Under the pieces are notes generated by a model. That model did no database searches. It worked only from the letters and a program-made list of their open reading frames with translations, and was not told the DNA's origin. From positions 19,168,302 to 19,232,301 of the forward strand of contig NC_031773.1 of the NCBI RefSeq assembly GCF_001522545.3: DNA of 64,000 nucleotides, written 5' to 3'. The DNA is from Parus major (lineage: Eukaryota > Chordata > Aves > Passeriformes > Paridae). The translations under genes and the position numbers were made by a program. Position 1 is the first letter of the stretch. Each line of letters begins with the position of its first letter. Shown here piece by piece: positions 13,830 to 27,394 of this stretch.

Positions 13830-14785
13830 CATGTTATCTCATGAAGCCAAACTGCTTTCAGTTATTTATATAATATAAGCATTTTTTTATATGTAACACT
13901 GAAAGTAAGATTATGACTGCCATTTTTTAAATATAAAAACATCTACATACCTTTAGAATCTCCTGTGGATTGGATGGATCTTCCATGTTTTCACTCTCCA
14001 CTTGAGTATTCTCCCACTTGAGTTGTCAGACTTCTTCAAGTTTATAATGCTACTTATGAAAGAATTGCCAATTGTTACTGAATGAATCCTTCCTCCCATG
14101 ATCCTGTCAATTATTTGAAGATCTGCTTTCAAATAAAAAAACAGATGGCAAGGGCATGTCTTTCCACTATAAAATTTACGTAACTACTCTTCATTGAATA
14201 TTGCAACATGAGGTTTGCTACATTCTGCTGACAAGAAAATTTCCATGTTAAAAATCTCTCTATGGTGTCAACAAAAGCAAGAACTGTGAAGAAAGATTTC
14301 CTTTCCTGGTGCATGAAAGAAGAAGAAAGCAGGAAAAAGAGACCACGTGAATTAACTCTGAATACTGAGTCAAGGTATTTTAAGAACAACTGTTATAGGA
14401 CTAATTAATGAGGTAGGTGGTCCATCCAATCCCATACAGGTTTTATTTTTTAATGTTTGTAATTCTTGATTTCTATTTCCCTTTCTCTCTTTAGATACCT
14501 TTTGTAATAAAGAAGAAAGGAATGGAAAAGTAAGGAGATGCACGACTGCCCTGTGAAAAACACATTTGGGAAGGGAGGAAGAGAAATCCTGAGCCTGCTG
14601 GAGACTTGAACATATATAACATAAATTTGTATTTTCATATGATTTCTGCCAACTAAGCAACAATTAGTAAGATATTCTCTTCATATAGGGAAAAGTTTGA
14701 TGAACTGGCCAAACTCACCTCTGTGAAACATCATAGACTATTAAAATATGCTACAGGTCTACCACAGAAATATGTAACTTATGTA

Positions 14786-14814
14786 ATATGTTACATATGT
14801 AATATGTAACATAT
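14786..14814. repeat. Perfect 13-bp inverted repeat with 3-bp loop
   Basis: ATATGTTACATAT and its exact reverse complement ATATGTAACATAT are separated by GTA. The surrounding 14770-14825 is made of related ATGTAA/TTACAT words. It could form a cruciform or hairpin but is likely simple-sequence evolution. Confidence 0.9.
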
Positions 14815-16807
14815 TTAATATGCAGTCCTCACAAAGATTGATTTTAACAACAGTTTTACAGATCAGTTATTCCACTGGCATAAGTAGTATAATTGCAGGT
14901 ATAAATAATACAAGTATTGGCCTTGAGACTTTTATTTCAAAGCATTATTGTTCTTTTGTGTATGCAATCTTTCATTAAAAAATTAAATCCTACCTGACTG
15001 ACTTCCTTTTCTTTTGCGCCAAGGCCATTTTATTGATAGAATTAAAAATGGTGCTGGATTCCCTGTGTGTTTTATTAATTAAAGGGCCAGAGGATATTTG
15101 ACAAAATACTTGCTTTATAAAAAATGAATTGTTTGTATTCAGAAATATAAAATATGTTAAAGTATAAGCTTACTGTCAGAAAGGCAAAGTACCACCAATT
15201 CTTTCCCTCTGGAGTTTGGAAAATGCTATGGTTTGATAAAAAAGCTCATCAGTTGAGAAGGTGGGATACAGGGTGTTACAAATAATGTAATTCTGCTTTT
15301 TCCCTCAGCCTGTGAACTCCTTTAGTGTGACACCAGTATTGGCTTTGTTCATACTGAACTGAAGCCATTTATACATAAAAGAAGAATTCTTACCTCTGGT
15401 GAACTGCTGCAGACACCTCATCCTAATGGAGCTAGTGTAACTGATCAGAATTGTGCACATGGTGTACCTAGCTTCAAGTCCAACTTTCCATGACAAAGTA
15501 TTTAATTTGGTTTTTCTCCTGTGTGTGGTGTTTAAGCTTCTAAACAGTAAAACCAATGAATAACAGTAATAATAATAATAAAAAAGCCTATCCTTTGGAA
15601 GAAAGGTTTTACTCAAAACAAACACATTGTCTGAGGGGAATCTTCAATGAACTCCCAGCCCATCTTTTCTTGGTAACACCAAATCATCCTTGTCACTTAG
15701 GTTTGGGAAACAGGCTGGATGGACTCTTGAGAGTTATCACGGTCCTTAGATTTGTAACAACTATTATCAATAGCACTGAGGTAAAATTGTTGACAACTTG
15801 TGTCAAAATAGTTGAGTGATGCTGTAACTATGCCTTTGTGCTGCTATATAAATAGCAAGGATGTCAAGAGATGTGCTTATTGCTTTATGTACTAGAGATG
15901 TTGTCTGTGCACATTTGAAAAGTACTTATAACAAACAGTGATATTTAATAGTCCCTGATACTTCACTAGGTGACTTTTTCTGTTTAAATTCAGGAACGTA
16001 GTATACATCTCCATATTGCTTAATTACACAGGTTTCAGAGTATCTTGGCTGTGGTATGTGTATTTACAGATGTGCTCTCTAAAGCTATCAGATCCTCTTG
16101 TCTTTTTTCATAAAAGAAGTTCTATAGTGCAAGAGCAAATGGTCTTTAATGGTCAAAATGTCTCACATGTTTAAAAAAATTAATGGAATTTCTCTTCATA
16201 TTTAGGATAAGGGATAGCAATTTGCATATTGTGCAGGATGAATTTCTGTAAATCTGTTGCAATAATGGTTTTTCAAAGGACGTTGACATTTTTCAAAAAT
16301 TAAAGATAATACAGTCTAAGGAGACCTAAAGCTTTTTGAAACTTTTCTTACCTGGATGTAGGAGCTAAACTAGACTAGGAATCCAGCTGTGAAATCTATA
16401 TTGTCCACAATACACCACAACAAACATCTTTGGGAACTGCACGCTTTTCAGAAACACAGCACCAAATCAGAAAATAATCTTAAAAAATTTGTTTGATCTT
16501 GCAAAAAAAAAATTATCATTTTATACATATGACTGGCTCAAATTCAACTGGGAAGTTATATATGGAAAGCAAATAAACTCTGCCAGGATTCAGTGTAAGA
16601 ACACATTACATAATTTTGAAGAGCTACAATATCCTGTATCTTTCAAAATGTTACTGTTCCATTTGCATAGAATAAAAGCACAGAGTTTTACAAGCTTTAT
16701 GTAAGCTTATTTTATGCAAACAGCTTTTTGAGAATAGCATTTCTATGTTAGACTGATGTTAAAAATTAGACAGGACTATCTACAGATAGACCTGAAGTGT
16801 AGTTACT

Positions 16808-16871
16808 TAGTAACTACATTAATTAATTAATAATTACATTAATTACTAACTACATTAGTTAATTAGTAACT
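16808..16871. repeat. Short AT-rich tandem repeat, about 19-bp unit
   Basis: Three imperfect copies of a TAACTACATTAATTA-like unit follow one another, bounded by TAGTAACT on both sides. This is low-complexity DNA with no evident function. Confidence 0.75.
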
Positions 16872-17019
16872 CAAAATACTGTACTGTTGAGCACAGTAAT
16901 TTTGGGTTTTTCTCAGGTAAAATCAGTAAAAATCAGTAAAGAGCTTTTCAATAAAGAACTACTAAGAAAAGCCTTTAATAATACTAAAGGCATTTTCCTT
17001 GACGAGAGCAGCAGGCATG

Positions 17020-17595
17020 TGTGCTGGTTTTGTCTGGGATAGAGTTCATTTTCTTATAGTAGCTAGTATGAGACTGTGGTTTGGATTTAGGCTGGAAACA
17101 GTATTGATAATACAGGGATGACTTTACATTTTTGGTATTGCTGAGCAGAGCTTTCACAGTCAAGGCCTTTTCTACTGTACACCCAACCCCACCAGCAAGG
17201 AAGCTGAGGATGAAGGAGCTGGGAAGGGGCACAGCCAGGCTAGGTGACCCCAGCTGACCCAAGATATTTTCCAGACCATACTGAGCATATAGAGCTGGGG
17301 GAGAAGAGAGAACGAGGATGTTTGGAGTGATGTTATTTGTTTTCCCAAGTAACCACTAGGTGTTATGGAGCCATGCTTTCCTGGGAATGGCCCAACACCT
17401 GCCTGCCCATGGGAAGCAGTGAATGATTTCCTTGAATTGCTTTGTGTGCAGCTTTTGCTTCACCTATTAAGCTCTCTTTATCTCAACACATGATCTTCCT
17501 CACTTTCACCCTTCTGAATCAATCCCACATCCCACTTGGGGAGTGAGTGAGGGGCTGTGTGGGGCTGAGCTGCCAGCTGGGGTTAAACCACAGCA
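17020..17595 (+). mobile_element. Solo LTR, same family as 4500-5101, opposite orientation
   Basis: The element starts TGTGCTGGTTTTGTCTGGGA and ends GGGGTTAAACCACAGCA, the family's two termini. Internal text such as GATAGAGTTCATTTTCTTAT and TTGGGGAGTGAGTGAGGGGC also fits. There is no convincing target duplication left. It is moderately decayed and without coding capacity. Confidence 0.85.
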
Positions 17596-20500
17596 CCACG
17601 GAATACATCAAGACATGATTCCTGGCAATGCCACGTGTAAGAGTTTATGCTCCATAAATTTCAGATTATCCTTAACTTCTCAATCCTGATTCATGGGCTG
17701 TTATGGAAGGTGTCCTTTTGGCTTCCACCACAGAATGAGTTTGGCTCCTGCAGTGGATATATATAAAAATGTGGCCAGCTGGCCTGGAGTTGTGTCTCAT
17801 ATTGTCTGAGCCCTGCACATTGCAGTGGTTGGGGAAAAGAGGCTGCTTGTAGTCAGAAACAATCAGTGGGTTGTCTTTGAATTTCAGGCCCTTTCTTGCA
17901 GAATGGGAAACATTTTTTGATTCTCATTACAATTAGAAAGTATTGAAGGAATTCAGCACCTAACACAGTGTATTATGAGAAATTGCAAGAGAATTTTTCT
18001 AAATGAAAGTAGAAAACCAGAAGTTAATGTGGAAACGTATTGCCAATATGCAGAATATTTATTGGATACCTCCTATGGCTACTCTGGTCTCTTTCTGCCT
18101 GTCTTTAGGTTTGCCTGCATTCCAGGTTCTTCCCTCTATTGAAGCAATTGGCAGGAACCATCCAGGCCAATGTATCCTCTCCCCTGCACATCTTGCTGAC
18201 ACTTTGTTTTCCACACTGTCCTTGTATAAATCAGGATACCAGATGTGTCTGTGGTAATATTCCTCTGACTAAGGAAATCCTAGGGTCTAAAAAAATCCCT
18301 CAAACTGTGGCTGTATATTAAAATCCCAGGTTGCGGCAAAAAATAACAATTTTTATTAGATCAATAAATAAAAATTAGTACAATCTGATTGGAAATACCC
18401 AGGTATTTTTTCAAAATCAAAGGATGACGCTTCACCCTACACTTTAGATACTCATTTTTATCTTTAGGATGTCACAACTACTGTTTCTGCTTCTTGCTGT
18501 GTTTCTTACTACTGTAATGTCTTTTACATTTGAAATAGTCCTAACATGACCTGTTTATGATCTAGATTGAACTTTTAAAAATTACACATGATTCAAATGG
18601 TTCATATATGTTGTGCTAATTCTTGATGTTAGGTAAATTTAATTAGATATTCATTAAATTTATTTGAAAACCTCAAGAGACTAAAAACAGCCACAAAGGG
18701 GCAGCAGACATTTGCATTCTAATGATAGGATGCTTGTAGGCTTTCCTCACCAGTTCTCTTTCTGTTCAGTTTGTAACAAAAAAACTCCAACAATCTGGGA
18801 AAATTGTGAGTCTAGGCTTTTCTTTGGGAAACACAATCTCCTCTTCACTGTCTTCCTAAAAATATCATAACAAGATGCATACTTGCAGGCAAAAACCTTT
18901 ATTTTTCAGTGCTTTTTTCAGCCATTTTTTTCAAGGAGGTATGGTGCCTAATATTCAAGTTCAGGCCTATTATATTACCCCCCCTGTCTTTTGATTTTCA
19001 GAGATAAGGTTAAAAGAACACACAAGAAGTTACTGATCCTCACTGGAAGAGAACTTGCTAGCTTTTGCTTTTTTCTGCACTAAAGACAACAAACAGGAGT
19101 TCTGAAAACCCCTGGAACAAGCAATTTCTTCTACAGCAGATAATTTTTACTATTGATAAGACTGAATGTCAGTTCTAATATAAGCCTTCTACAATGTAAT
19201 GAAACAAACAAACAAACAAAAAAAATCACATTTCTGAACAACACTGCCTATTTGCTGATTTTCAGGACAGAAAATTGCAGTTATTTTGGTAAACATCTGG
19301 TACACACGTACATATAAAATTTAATTTTTTTAAGTGCTTTCTGTCATTTTCATTGTGATTTCTTTGTTCTACTGTAGAAATGACTATTTTCATTAGTGAG
19401 CATACAACTAAGAGGTTATTTAAAAGAATTTCAGAGAATTGCAACTCCATTTAAAAACAGTAGCCTGTTTTTAAATGTATACTTGTATATGAAAGCATCA
19501 GTAGTCCACTTATAATATGTAGTATTATAATTATCCAGTAGTATTATAAGATAGGATCTTATAATAAATTTCAAGTAGTATAGCAGCTTGCATATACTTT
19601 TCTGAAATGTGACCATTTGAAATAGCAGACATGCAACATTTTTTTAAAATTTTTTTTTGCATGCGATTTATTGCAAAGTTTGTGTTGCAATTACAGACCT
19701 CTGAATAAAAGCACCCTGGAATTTTAGTCTTTCATTTTCAGCAATTTAATTTTTCCAAAATGTGACTATATAAATAAAATTCTCACATTTCTTCCCTCAG
19801 ATATGCATATTTCTCCAAAGTTAAAAGGAAATACATTCAGTTTGTTTTTAATGATCTGAATATTGTGAAAACCCTGTGGTTTTCTTATTTACAGAAAATT
19901 GTTCAGTTGTTTTTTTCTCCTGGGTAACTCAGAAATGTGTTAAATGTAATTCTTGAAACTTCTAATGAACAAAATTACTGAGCTGAAATGTGAGGTTTAC
20001 TAAATTTAAACTGATATGGCAAACCCCTTCAAACTCTGTGCTTCCAGTATCTGCATCTAGCACATTCTACACACTCAGTATGTAGTTATCTACTAATATC
20101 TTCAGATTTTGATTCTGCAGGCACTGATACCCACATATTGATGCATGACAGAGTCGTAACTGTGCACAGAGAGGCAAATAGTAAGCTTATTACTGTGCCT
20201 GAGCAGCTTGGCTGGTAGAACTCTTGTAGGAGGTACTGTTCTTCTCTTAGCAACAAAATTACACCATAGGTGTTTCCTCAGCCCAACAGCTTGAACTGTC
20301 CTCATTTTCCAGCTCCCCATATAGACTCTGTCCAAGCTGGAAGAAAGGAAAGACTTATTAAGAATGACTTTCACCCTGTTTAGATTCTGAGCATGCCGGC
20401 AAATATACTGATAAAAGGAAGCAAAGATTCCTTTTCCAACATAAAAAAGAGTCAGCTGTGCTGAAGGTACAACTTGTTTCTGACTTTTCCACTCTATTTT

Positions 20501-23141
20501 TAATACAAAAATCACACTACTCTCTAAATGTGACATTGTACCACAAATTAAAAGACAGGTGAAAAATCGAGTGTACATTTCCCCTGACCTGCAGAAGGTT
20601 TGTTTTAAGGTTTATCTTGCTGAAAGAGTCAGTTCAGATAAATTTAACTTCCTCCAGGCAGCTTACCTACTCTGAGTAAGGAGCAATGACCTACACCTCT
20701 CTTGCTAGAGTCATCACATTTTGTGATGATACAACTAAAAAGAGACATTTGATTAGCAGCTCAAACTGTTAGCTGATGGATTCAAGTATTCCTGCTGGTA
20801 CATACCCCATTCATATGGACTTAGTGTGTGCCTACTCCTTTGCAGTATATCCATGAAATGATTTCCCATCCTCTGTGGGTTTCTCACTTGTGTTGTGACC
20901 AGGATTTTTTGGTTCTCATGGTAAACCAGACTAGTGCATCGAATAGCTGTTCTTCCTGCCAAATTGTATCTAAATTACATCAAACAGTGATGAACACTCT
21001 GGTTTTCCACACAGCCTTATCAAACATTGGGTCAGCGCAACAAAGATTGTAAATTAATGTCTAAGGCTGGTGAAGGTGATTCTGAAAGGCCTCATTGCTG
21101 AAAGAAAAAGGTGCATGGGGTCACACTCTAAATGAGCATTAAGAACATCAAAAAACTGCCAGTCAAATCCCATCAAGGTTATGGCGCTAACAGACACATA
21201 CATGATGGCTTGATGTATAAAAATGGAGAAAATCACATTTGTGGCAGCTGCTCACAATAAAGCTGTGCATCTGAAAGCATGAAATAAACTGTCTGTGTAG
21301 TTAGAGGCATACAATTAAAATGTGACAAAATTACCTCTGATTTATCCAAAGGTAAATTTGTCACTCCTAGAGCAGGGCCACGTTGCTTCTAGAGGCTGAA
21401 TCTTGTTCATGACTTTTAAAACTTGGACAGCTGAAAATACTAGTTAACCCATTCACACGTTCATGGTTTCAGCTGGATCTGTGGATGCTGTATTCACTGT
21501 AGGAACACTAAACTGCTGTTAAGGTAGCCTAGCCCAGGTACTTTCAGTTATCAGGGCATTCAAGCAGTGATTCTGTGAAAGCTATCCAATTAAACACATA
21601 TCCAGCAATTTCAGCTATTGTTGTTAATATACGAATAAGCATCAAACAGAAGAAAAAACTGCTTGCAGCTAAAAGTACATGAGGGCGAAGACACCATCAT
21701 GGAGGGATAAAGGAAATATTGCAGAAAACTATGCAGAAAGTACATGTGACTCCCTATATTATGACTTGTGAAGGAACAGTAATACTCAAAAGATTTCCAA
21801 TGAAGAAATTCAGTCCAAAGCCCTCAGTTTTTATGCATCAATATTCAGAATGACTAGAACTGGAGGAGAGGTTTGCAGAGGCAGAAAAAAGTGGTAATAC
21901 AGGATCTCACATGCCTTTAAAGTTTTTTTGGTAAGAACAGGAGCATGGTTTCTGCAAATGCATATTGGTCATAAGTAGGGCATGCAAGTGGGTTCACTAG
22001 TTTGAGGATCTCTGCTGAATCAGAAATGGTAAAAACAGTGCTACTGTAGATGATGTGCATTTCTTCCTGAATCACTTGTTGTTCTTTCAATATATATATG
22101 TTGTTTACCAAATGGCTTGGATGAAAAGATTTTATTGTATCTTGTTAATAACCTATTCAAACATTTGTTGTTAATTGCTTCACGTTTGTAAAAAAACAAG
22201 TTTCTTCATTACTGTGCCACAAGATAATTGTAACTGTTAATTTTTATACTAGAGTCTTCTAGTTTACTTTTATGCTAGAGTCAATTGTTGAAGAAACTTT
22301 TTTGCCTATAACAAGTTCTTACCAGGAACAGCAATTACTCAAACCTGCCATGAACAAAACTCCCTTTCCATAGATGCTAAGAAACAGTTAATAACAAAGG
22401 GCACTAAAAGCAAATCACAAAATCCAAATGTCTGGAATTTAGACAAAGACTTATGAATACTGCTTTACTAAATGCCATGCCGCATTTATGACTTCAGGGC
22501 AAAATATATGAGCACCAGACAATGCGAACATATTAATTAATGCTAATTACATCTCTGCAGTACAGATGGGTTCTATTCTCTTGACATGAGTATGTAATAT
22601 GTTTGGCATAAATGTCAGTTAAAATATTTATGCATAAAAACAATCTGTAGTTTGCAAATACACAGTCAGATGTCTTTTAATTGTGAAGATATTATGTGCT
22701 ACAGCCCATACACATTGACCTGCAGTGTGAACAGTGTAGGTCTTCACCATCATATGAGCTCTGTTACAATGTCTCCTGTGAAACCTTAGGGTTTTTGCTG
22801 TTCCTGCTATGTGACTACTAGTACAGCATGGATGCACATGCAATATAGGCAAGGGTTGTCTCCTCTGTGTCACAGACATAACTGAGAATGGAAGGGAGGA
22901 AAGATTTTCTCCTTCAAAATCCACTCTGAAATCCACCCCTGGCACACATGCTAAGAGTAAATCAGCACTACTTCTATTTATCCCAGTGAATATTCCTATA
23001 CTGTAGGCTCAGCTCTTTGTGCCAGATGGTTATACTCACTGGTGAGGATAAAAGGTAGGACTTCTGCCTCCATTCCTCTCCATCCCTCTGGAGTTCTGAC
23101 CATTACCATTACTAACCTCCAACAAGTACACTGTTCATTCA
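17596..23141. other. Intergenic AT-rich sequence, no gene seen
   Basis: It includes the longest open frame of the upstream region (158 codons, minus strand, 20102-20578), which has no recognised domain and is about what chance gives in this much DNA. A (CAAA)n tract is at about 19203-19222. No transposable element was recognised. Confidence 0.65.
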
Positions 23142-24196
23142 GAATCAAAGAAACATAGACCCATAGAATCATACTGTGGTTTGGGTTGAAAGGGTCCTTG
23201 GAAGGTCATCACAGGTCTAACACCTCATGAAGTACCTGGCAGAAGCCAGGGACATATTCAATTAGTCCAAGTCATTCAGAACTCTGTCCAACCTGACCCT
23301 GTATGTTTCTTGGAAAGGGACCTCTAGCACCTCTCTCAGCAACCTGTTATAGTGTTTCATCATATAAAATGTCTGAGTAGCCCTCTTTTAGTCTAAAACA
23401 ATTTCTTCCTGCCCAATTGCTAGAGGCCATACTTAGAAGTCTGTCCCTATTTTAAGCCACCTTTTAGTACTAAAAGGCTGCAATAAGATCTTCCCAGAAT
23501 CTTCTCTTCAGGCAGAATACCCCCATTCCCTCAGCCTTCTTACACTAAAATTCTGCTTCTTACACTAAAAACTCACATCAAGAGAGTCTCAAAATGACTA
23601 GTGAAAATTAGTAAATACCTTTGACCTTAATGTCTATGTGTGTTTAATAGTTGGTAAAAGAAGGAGTAATCTCTAATCTCATTTGTGAAAATACAGGTGT
23701 TCAGCCTATACTGATTTTCTTCCTGATGTCCTTCATTACAGCAGAGGTGTTCCCATCCCTCTGTTCAGTTTTATGGTCTCCTGGACTCCCTCCAACAAGT
23801 CCACATCTTCCTGTGCTGGGACCCCAGAGCTGGATGCAGCACTGCATGTGGGGTGTCACCAGAGCAGAGGGACAGAATCACTTCCCTTTCCCTGCTGCCC
23901 GCACTGCTTTGGACGTAGCCCAGGACAGACCCAAGTGCACATTGCTGGGTCATGTCCAGCCTCTCATCCACCAGCACCTCCAGGTTCTTCTCAGCAGGGC
24001 TGTTCTCAATCCCTCCACCCCCAGCTTGTATTGATACTGGGGCTTTCCTTGACCCACAGGCAAAACCTTCCACTTGCCCTTGTTCAATCTCGTAAGGTTC
24101 ACATGGACTCATTTCTGGAGCTTGTCCAGGTCTCTCTGGATGGCATCCCATCCTTCAGCAGTGTCAACTGCATCATTCAGCTAAATGTCATCTGTT
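23142..24196 (-). mobile_element. CR1 LINE fragment, interrupted by a 185-bp insertion
   Basis: The + strand shows the reverse complement of CR1: CATAGAATCATACTGTGGTT, then TTTGGGTTGAAAGGGTCCTTG at the 3' terminus, through GAGCTGGATGCAGCACTGC, to a CAGGTCTCTCTGGATGGCATC segment. CR1 text stops at about 23544 and resumes at about 23730, with unrelated sequence between. The open frames of 126-167 codons on both strands inside it are decayed repeat and not host genes. Confidence 0.92.
23545..23729. repeat. 185-bp insertion in CR1, copy A of a local duplication
   Basis: This segment breaks the CR1 and is flanked by imperfect direct repeats CCTTCTTACA (23535-23544) and CCTTCATTACA (23730-23740). 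Bases 23550-23693 match 25341-25489 with three substitutions and one 5-bp gap by my reading. A further shared CCTATACTGAT follows in both copies. A 20-bp tandem of CTTCTTACACTAAAA plus TTCTG marks its left junction. Confidence 0.85.
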
Positions 24197-25340
24197 CAGT
24201 GGATCTGTCTGTTCATTGGCTCAAGGCCTGCAGATTTTTGCAGCAGATACAATCATTTGCATGCAGATACAGTTAAAATGAATTTAAATAAAGGCCAAAT
24301 AAAACAAAGGACATTTTTACAGTTTACTCTTATATTTTCCAAGGTTTGGGATTAGGTGGCTATTTCCCATGTGACTGAGGGAACTGATCTTCCTATTTCT
24401 TCCAAGTCCTGCATAAAAGCATATTCTATTTGTCCAAGCTAGTTCATACCAAAGGGAAATACCTTGATTGTGAGGCAGAGGCAACCAGTCCTTGTTCCTC
24501 ACACCTTCCTCCTCAGTTCCTTGTTAGGTCACTTCTAAGTTCTTTCATAGTACTGGAATTTGTATAACATTTTCCATTGGTAAAACACCACTTTCCAGCT
24601 CAGTGAAAGAAGAAAAGGAGGCAAACTCTGATGGGATTAAGGAAGTTTCTGTCTCTGTAATGGTGGGGTAAAGGCAGTGCTTCCCATTGCTCCAATACTA
24701 TTGTCTGAAGTTTTCCAGCTTTTAACATCCAGGTTTTATTTCTCTATCACATTGCAAGTATTAACTGCTGGGGCTCAGATTCTCAAATTTTGTTGCCTAA
24801 GACTGACTAGTAAAACTCTGTTATCAGAGGAAGAAACCTTTTGTTACAGGTGTTTCTTCAAGTCCTTGATGTGGTGAGAAACAAAGTCAGGATAATTATT
24901 GCTGTAACCTACTTCAGACCCATTCTGCAATGACTAATGGGATCCTTAGAAAGCTGTTATTATGTCTTGCCTGTCAGCCATCCTAGAGTTATACAAGTGT
25001 TGTTACTCAAATACTGTTGGCATTCACTTTAAGGAATCCGGAAGTTTGGTTATTCTTGCAGTAAATGATAGAGAATAAGCAATCAGCAGTGGGAAACAGT
25101 ACAGGAAAAATAAAGAAAGAAAAACTGGACTGGTCTGATTGGACAATCTTAGGAAGTTACTTTTACCATCTGTCTCTGTCACATAATTAAATATTATCCA
25201 AGCTTCTCTTATCCTACATGATCATCAATTTTGCATTTGTTTTCTGGATATTGGACTCGAAGCACAGCAATTTCATTTGAGAGAGTGCCCACAGCAACCT
25301 CTGAAGTAAACAAATGCACTTAAAAATTAATGAAGTCAGT

Positions 25341-25522
25341 ATTCTGCTTCTTACACTAAAAACTCACATCAAGAGAGTCTCAAAATGACTAGTGAAAATT
25401 AGTAAATACCATTGACCTTAATGTCTCCGTGTGTTTAATAGTTGGTAAAAGAAGGAGAGTAGTAATCTCTAATCTCATTTGTGAAAATAAATGTTTGGGA
25501 AGTATTCAACTCCTATACTGAT
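25341..25522. repeat. Copy B of the local duplication (probable source)
   Basis: This is about 98% identical, outside one 5-bp gap, to 23550-23693 in the same orientation. Its flanks are ordinary unique-looking DNA and not CR1, so it is the better candidate for the ancestral copy. It could instead be a second member of a dispersed repeat I do not recognise. Confidence 0.85.
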
Positions 25523-27310
25523 GTTAATATGAAAGGAAGAAAATTATTAATTCAGAGCAGGAGTTGAATTGTGTACAACAAATAGGGTATAAACTACACT
25601 GCACAAGAAGCTAAATACAGCTTATTGGAGAACTGGTTGTTAAAAGAGTTCCATGCATTACAGGCACTGGGTACACACAAGCTTCTTTTGCAACTTCACT
25701 TTTCTGGTAATGTAGTTTTTATGTTTAGTATCTGCAGCAGTAGTCTGTAGTACTTCTAGCAGAATTAAGACCAGGGCTTTAGAAGATGATATTTAGAATC
25801 TAATTTTTTTAAGAGTACAATAATTTTAGGTTATAGAGATGATGGAAGATAATTTCATTATCTGTTTTACTGTATGGAAAATGCTATTTTATACTGTAAA
25901 ACAAATTTCTGAAATCCCTTTTATTGTCTATACATACTTAGAGTTTTGTGATCTGCGCAGAAAACCAAAGGTATTCCTTTCTCTTAAAAATAATTTTCTG
26001 AAAATTTTCTTAGTTTCAACTACAGACACTTGTAAGTAGAATTATGTTAGTAAATGAGAAAAAGTTAAACGTCACAAAGCAAAGGAACATATTTATTTCT
26101 ATTTATTTCTCTTACTCTTTTAATAATGTTATTCAATAATCTCCATTTACATAGCTCCAATAACAAATACAGACTTCAGGGGAAGGTTCGATGCCTTTTT
26201 ATATCCTGTCTATTCTACAGCAGAATCAGGCAACATCAGGACTGATACTTATATTACTAGTGTCTCAAAATCACTTAAAATCAAACAATAACAAATGTAG
26301 TTAAAAACTTTCAGGGCTAACAAGGAGAAAACACAATAAAAATCTTTATTACCTTTGAGAATCAACATGAAGCAGTGTCTTGGAGTATGTGTATACAGTT
26401 ACACTTTTCCTGGGCACAAATGAAATGAATCAGAGACCTGCCTGGGACAGCTCTTTAAGAATATTGTATTTCAGTGATTACAGGGTTGGCTAGTGCAGCC
26501 AAGGAAGGAAGTGGTGCCATAAAACCACATGGAACATCTACAAGAATTCTAAATAAAAGCTATTTTTTAAAAAAAGGGGTGAAAACATTAGGGTTAAATA
26601 AATCCAACTTCAGAGAATCAAAGAGAAAACAGTCAAAGACCTTGATCATAGCTGCATGCAACAAAGGAACAAATTGCAAAAAACTTTAAACCTCTTCTGG
26701 CACAACGGTATCTGTGCCAATCACCAAAAGGCAGAAACAGCACATATAATCAAGGAATATTAAGCATGTCAAAGGATTATGTACATTGAGAGGGATGACT
26801 ACAAAAAAAGTCCTTCTGATTATCGAGTTTGGTGATAGTGTTCTTCAAGGTGGAATGATAAAAAGTTTCAAGTGTGATGGCTCATTTCTGATACAGATGC
26901 AGTTAACCCAGATTACTCTTGGTCCACTCAATCCCTCACAGCTATTTTCTCCTCATTTTCTGCATGTGGGTTTATTCCAAGGGGAAGGATGAAGTGACAC
27001 AGATCTCTGAACAATCCTATTGTAGTTTAACAAGCTAGTAGAGTATGTGTCTCCCTACCTTTGTTTCTAGGAGATAAGTTTGTCCCAAACCATTTGAAGG
27101 CTTTGTCCAATTATGAAGAAAAAGATATGTGACTTTAGAAACACTTTGGAATATAACAGGTACAGAGCTGTTACTCACCCAATAGTTCTGCACAAAAATA
27201 TAACCTTGTTGGTTTAAATGACAGTTTGTAAAAATGACTCACTCAGGCTTTTACTCTGCAGACAGGTCTGAGTGAATGGATACTTGTTCTTCTGAATAAT
27301 AGTCACGATT

Positions 27311-27394
27311 AATATATATGGAGATATATATATATATATATATATATGGATATGGATATATATATATATGGAGATATATATATATATATATATA
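27311..27394. repeat. Compound (TA)n microsatellite
   Basis: Two blocks of alternating TA, each containing a GGAGATATATA interruption, are joined by a GGATATGG link. The arrangement looks like a duplication of one roughly 45-bp interrupted block. Confidence 0.95.

Larger units (their letters stand above)
13830..17019. other. Intergenic AT-rich sequence with small repeats
   Basis: No gene is supported. It contains a short palindrome at 14786-14814, a (TAA)n tract near 15566-15582 and three approximate copies of an AT-rich 19-bp unit at about 16808-16871. Confidence 0.65.

Noticed and set aside
20102..20578. 158-codon minus-strand open frame
   Set aside because: It has no recognised domain or family and no splice or promoter context, and its length is about what chance allows once in 64 kb over six frames.
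23651..24276. Overlapping open frames of 126-167 codons on both strands
   Set aside because: They lie in a decayed CR1 copy and are in the wrong frame or strand for its proteins.
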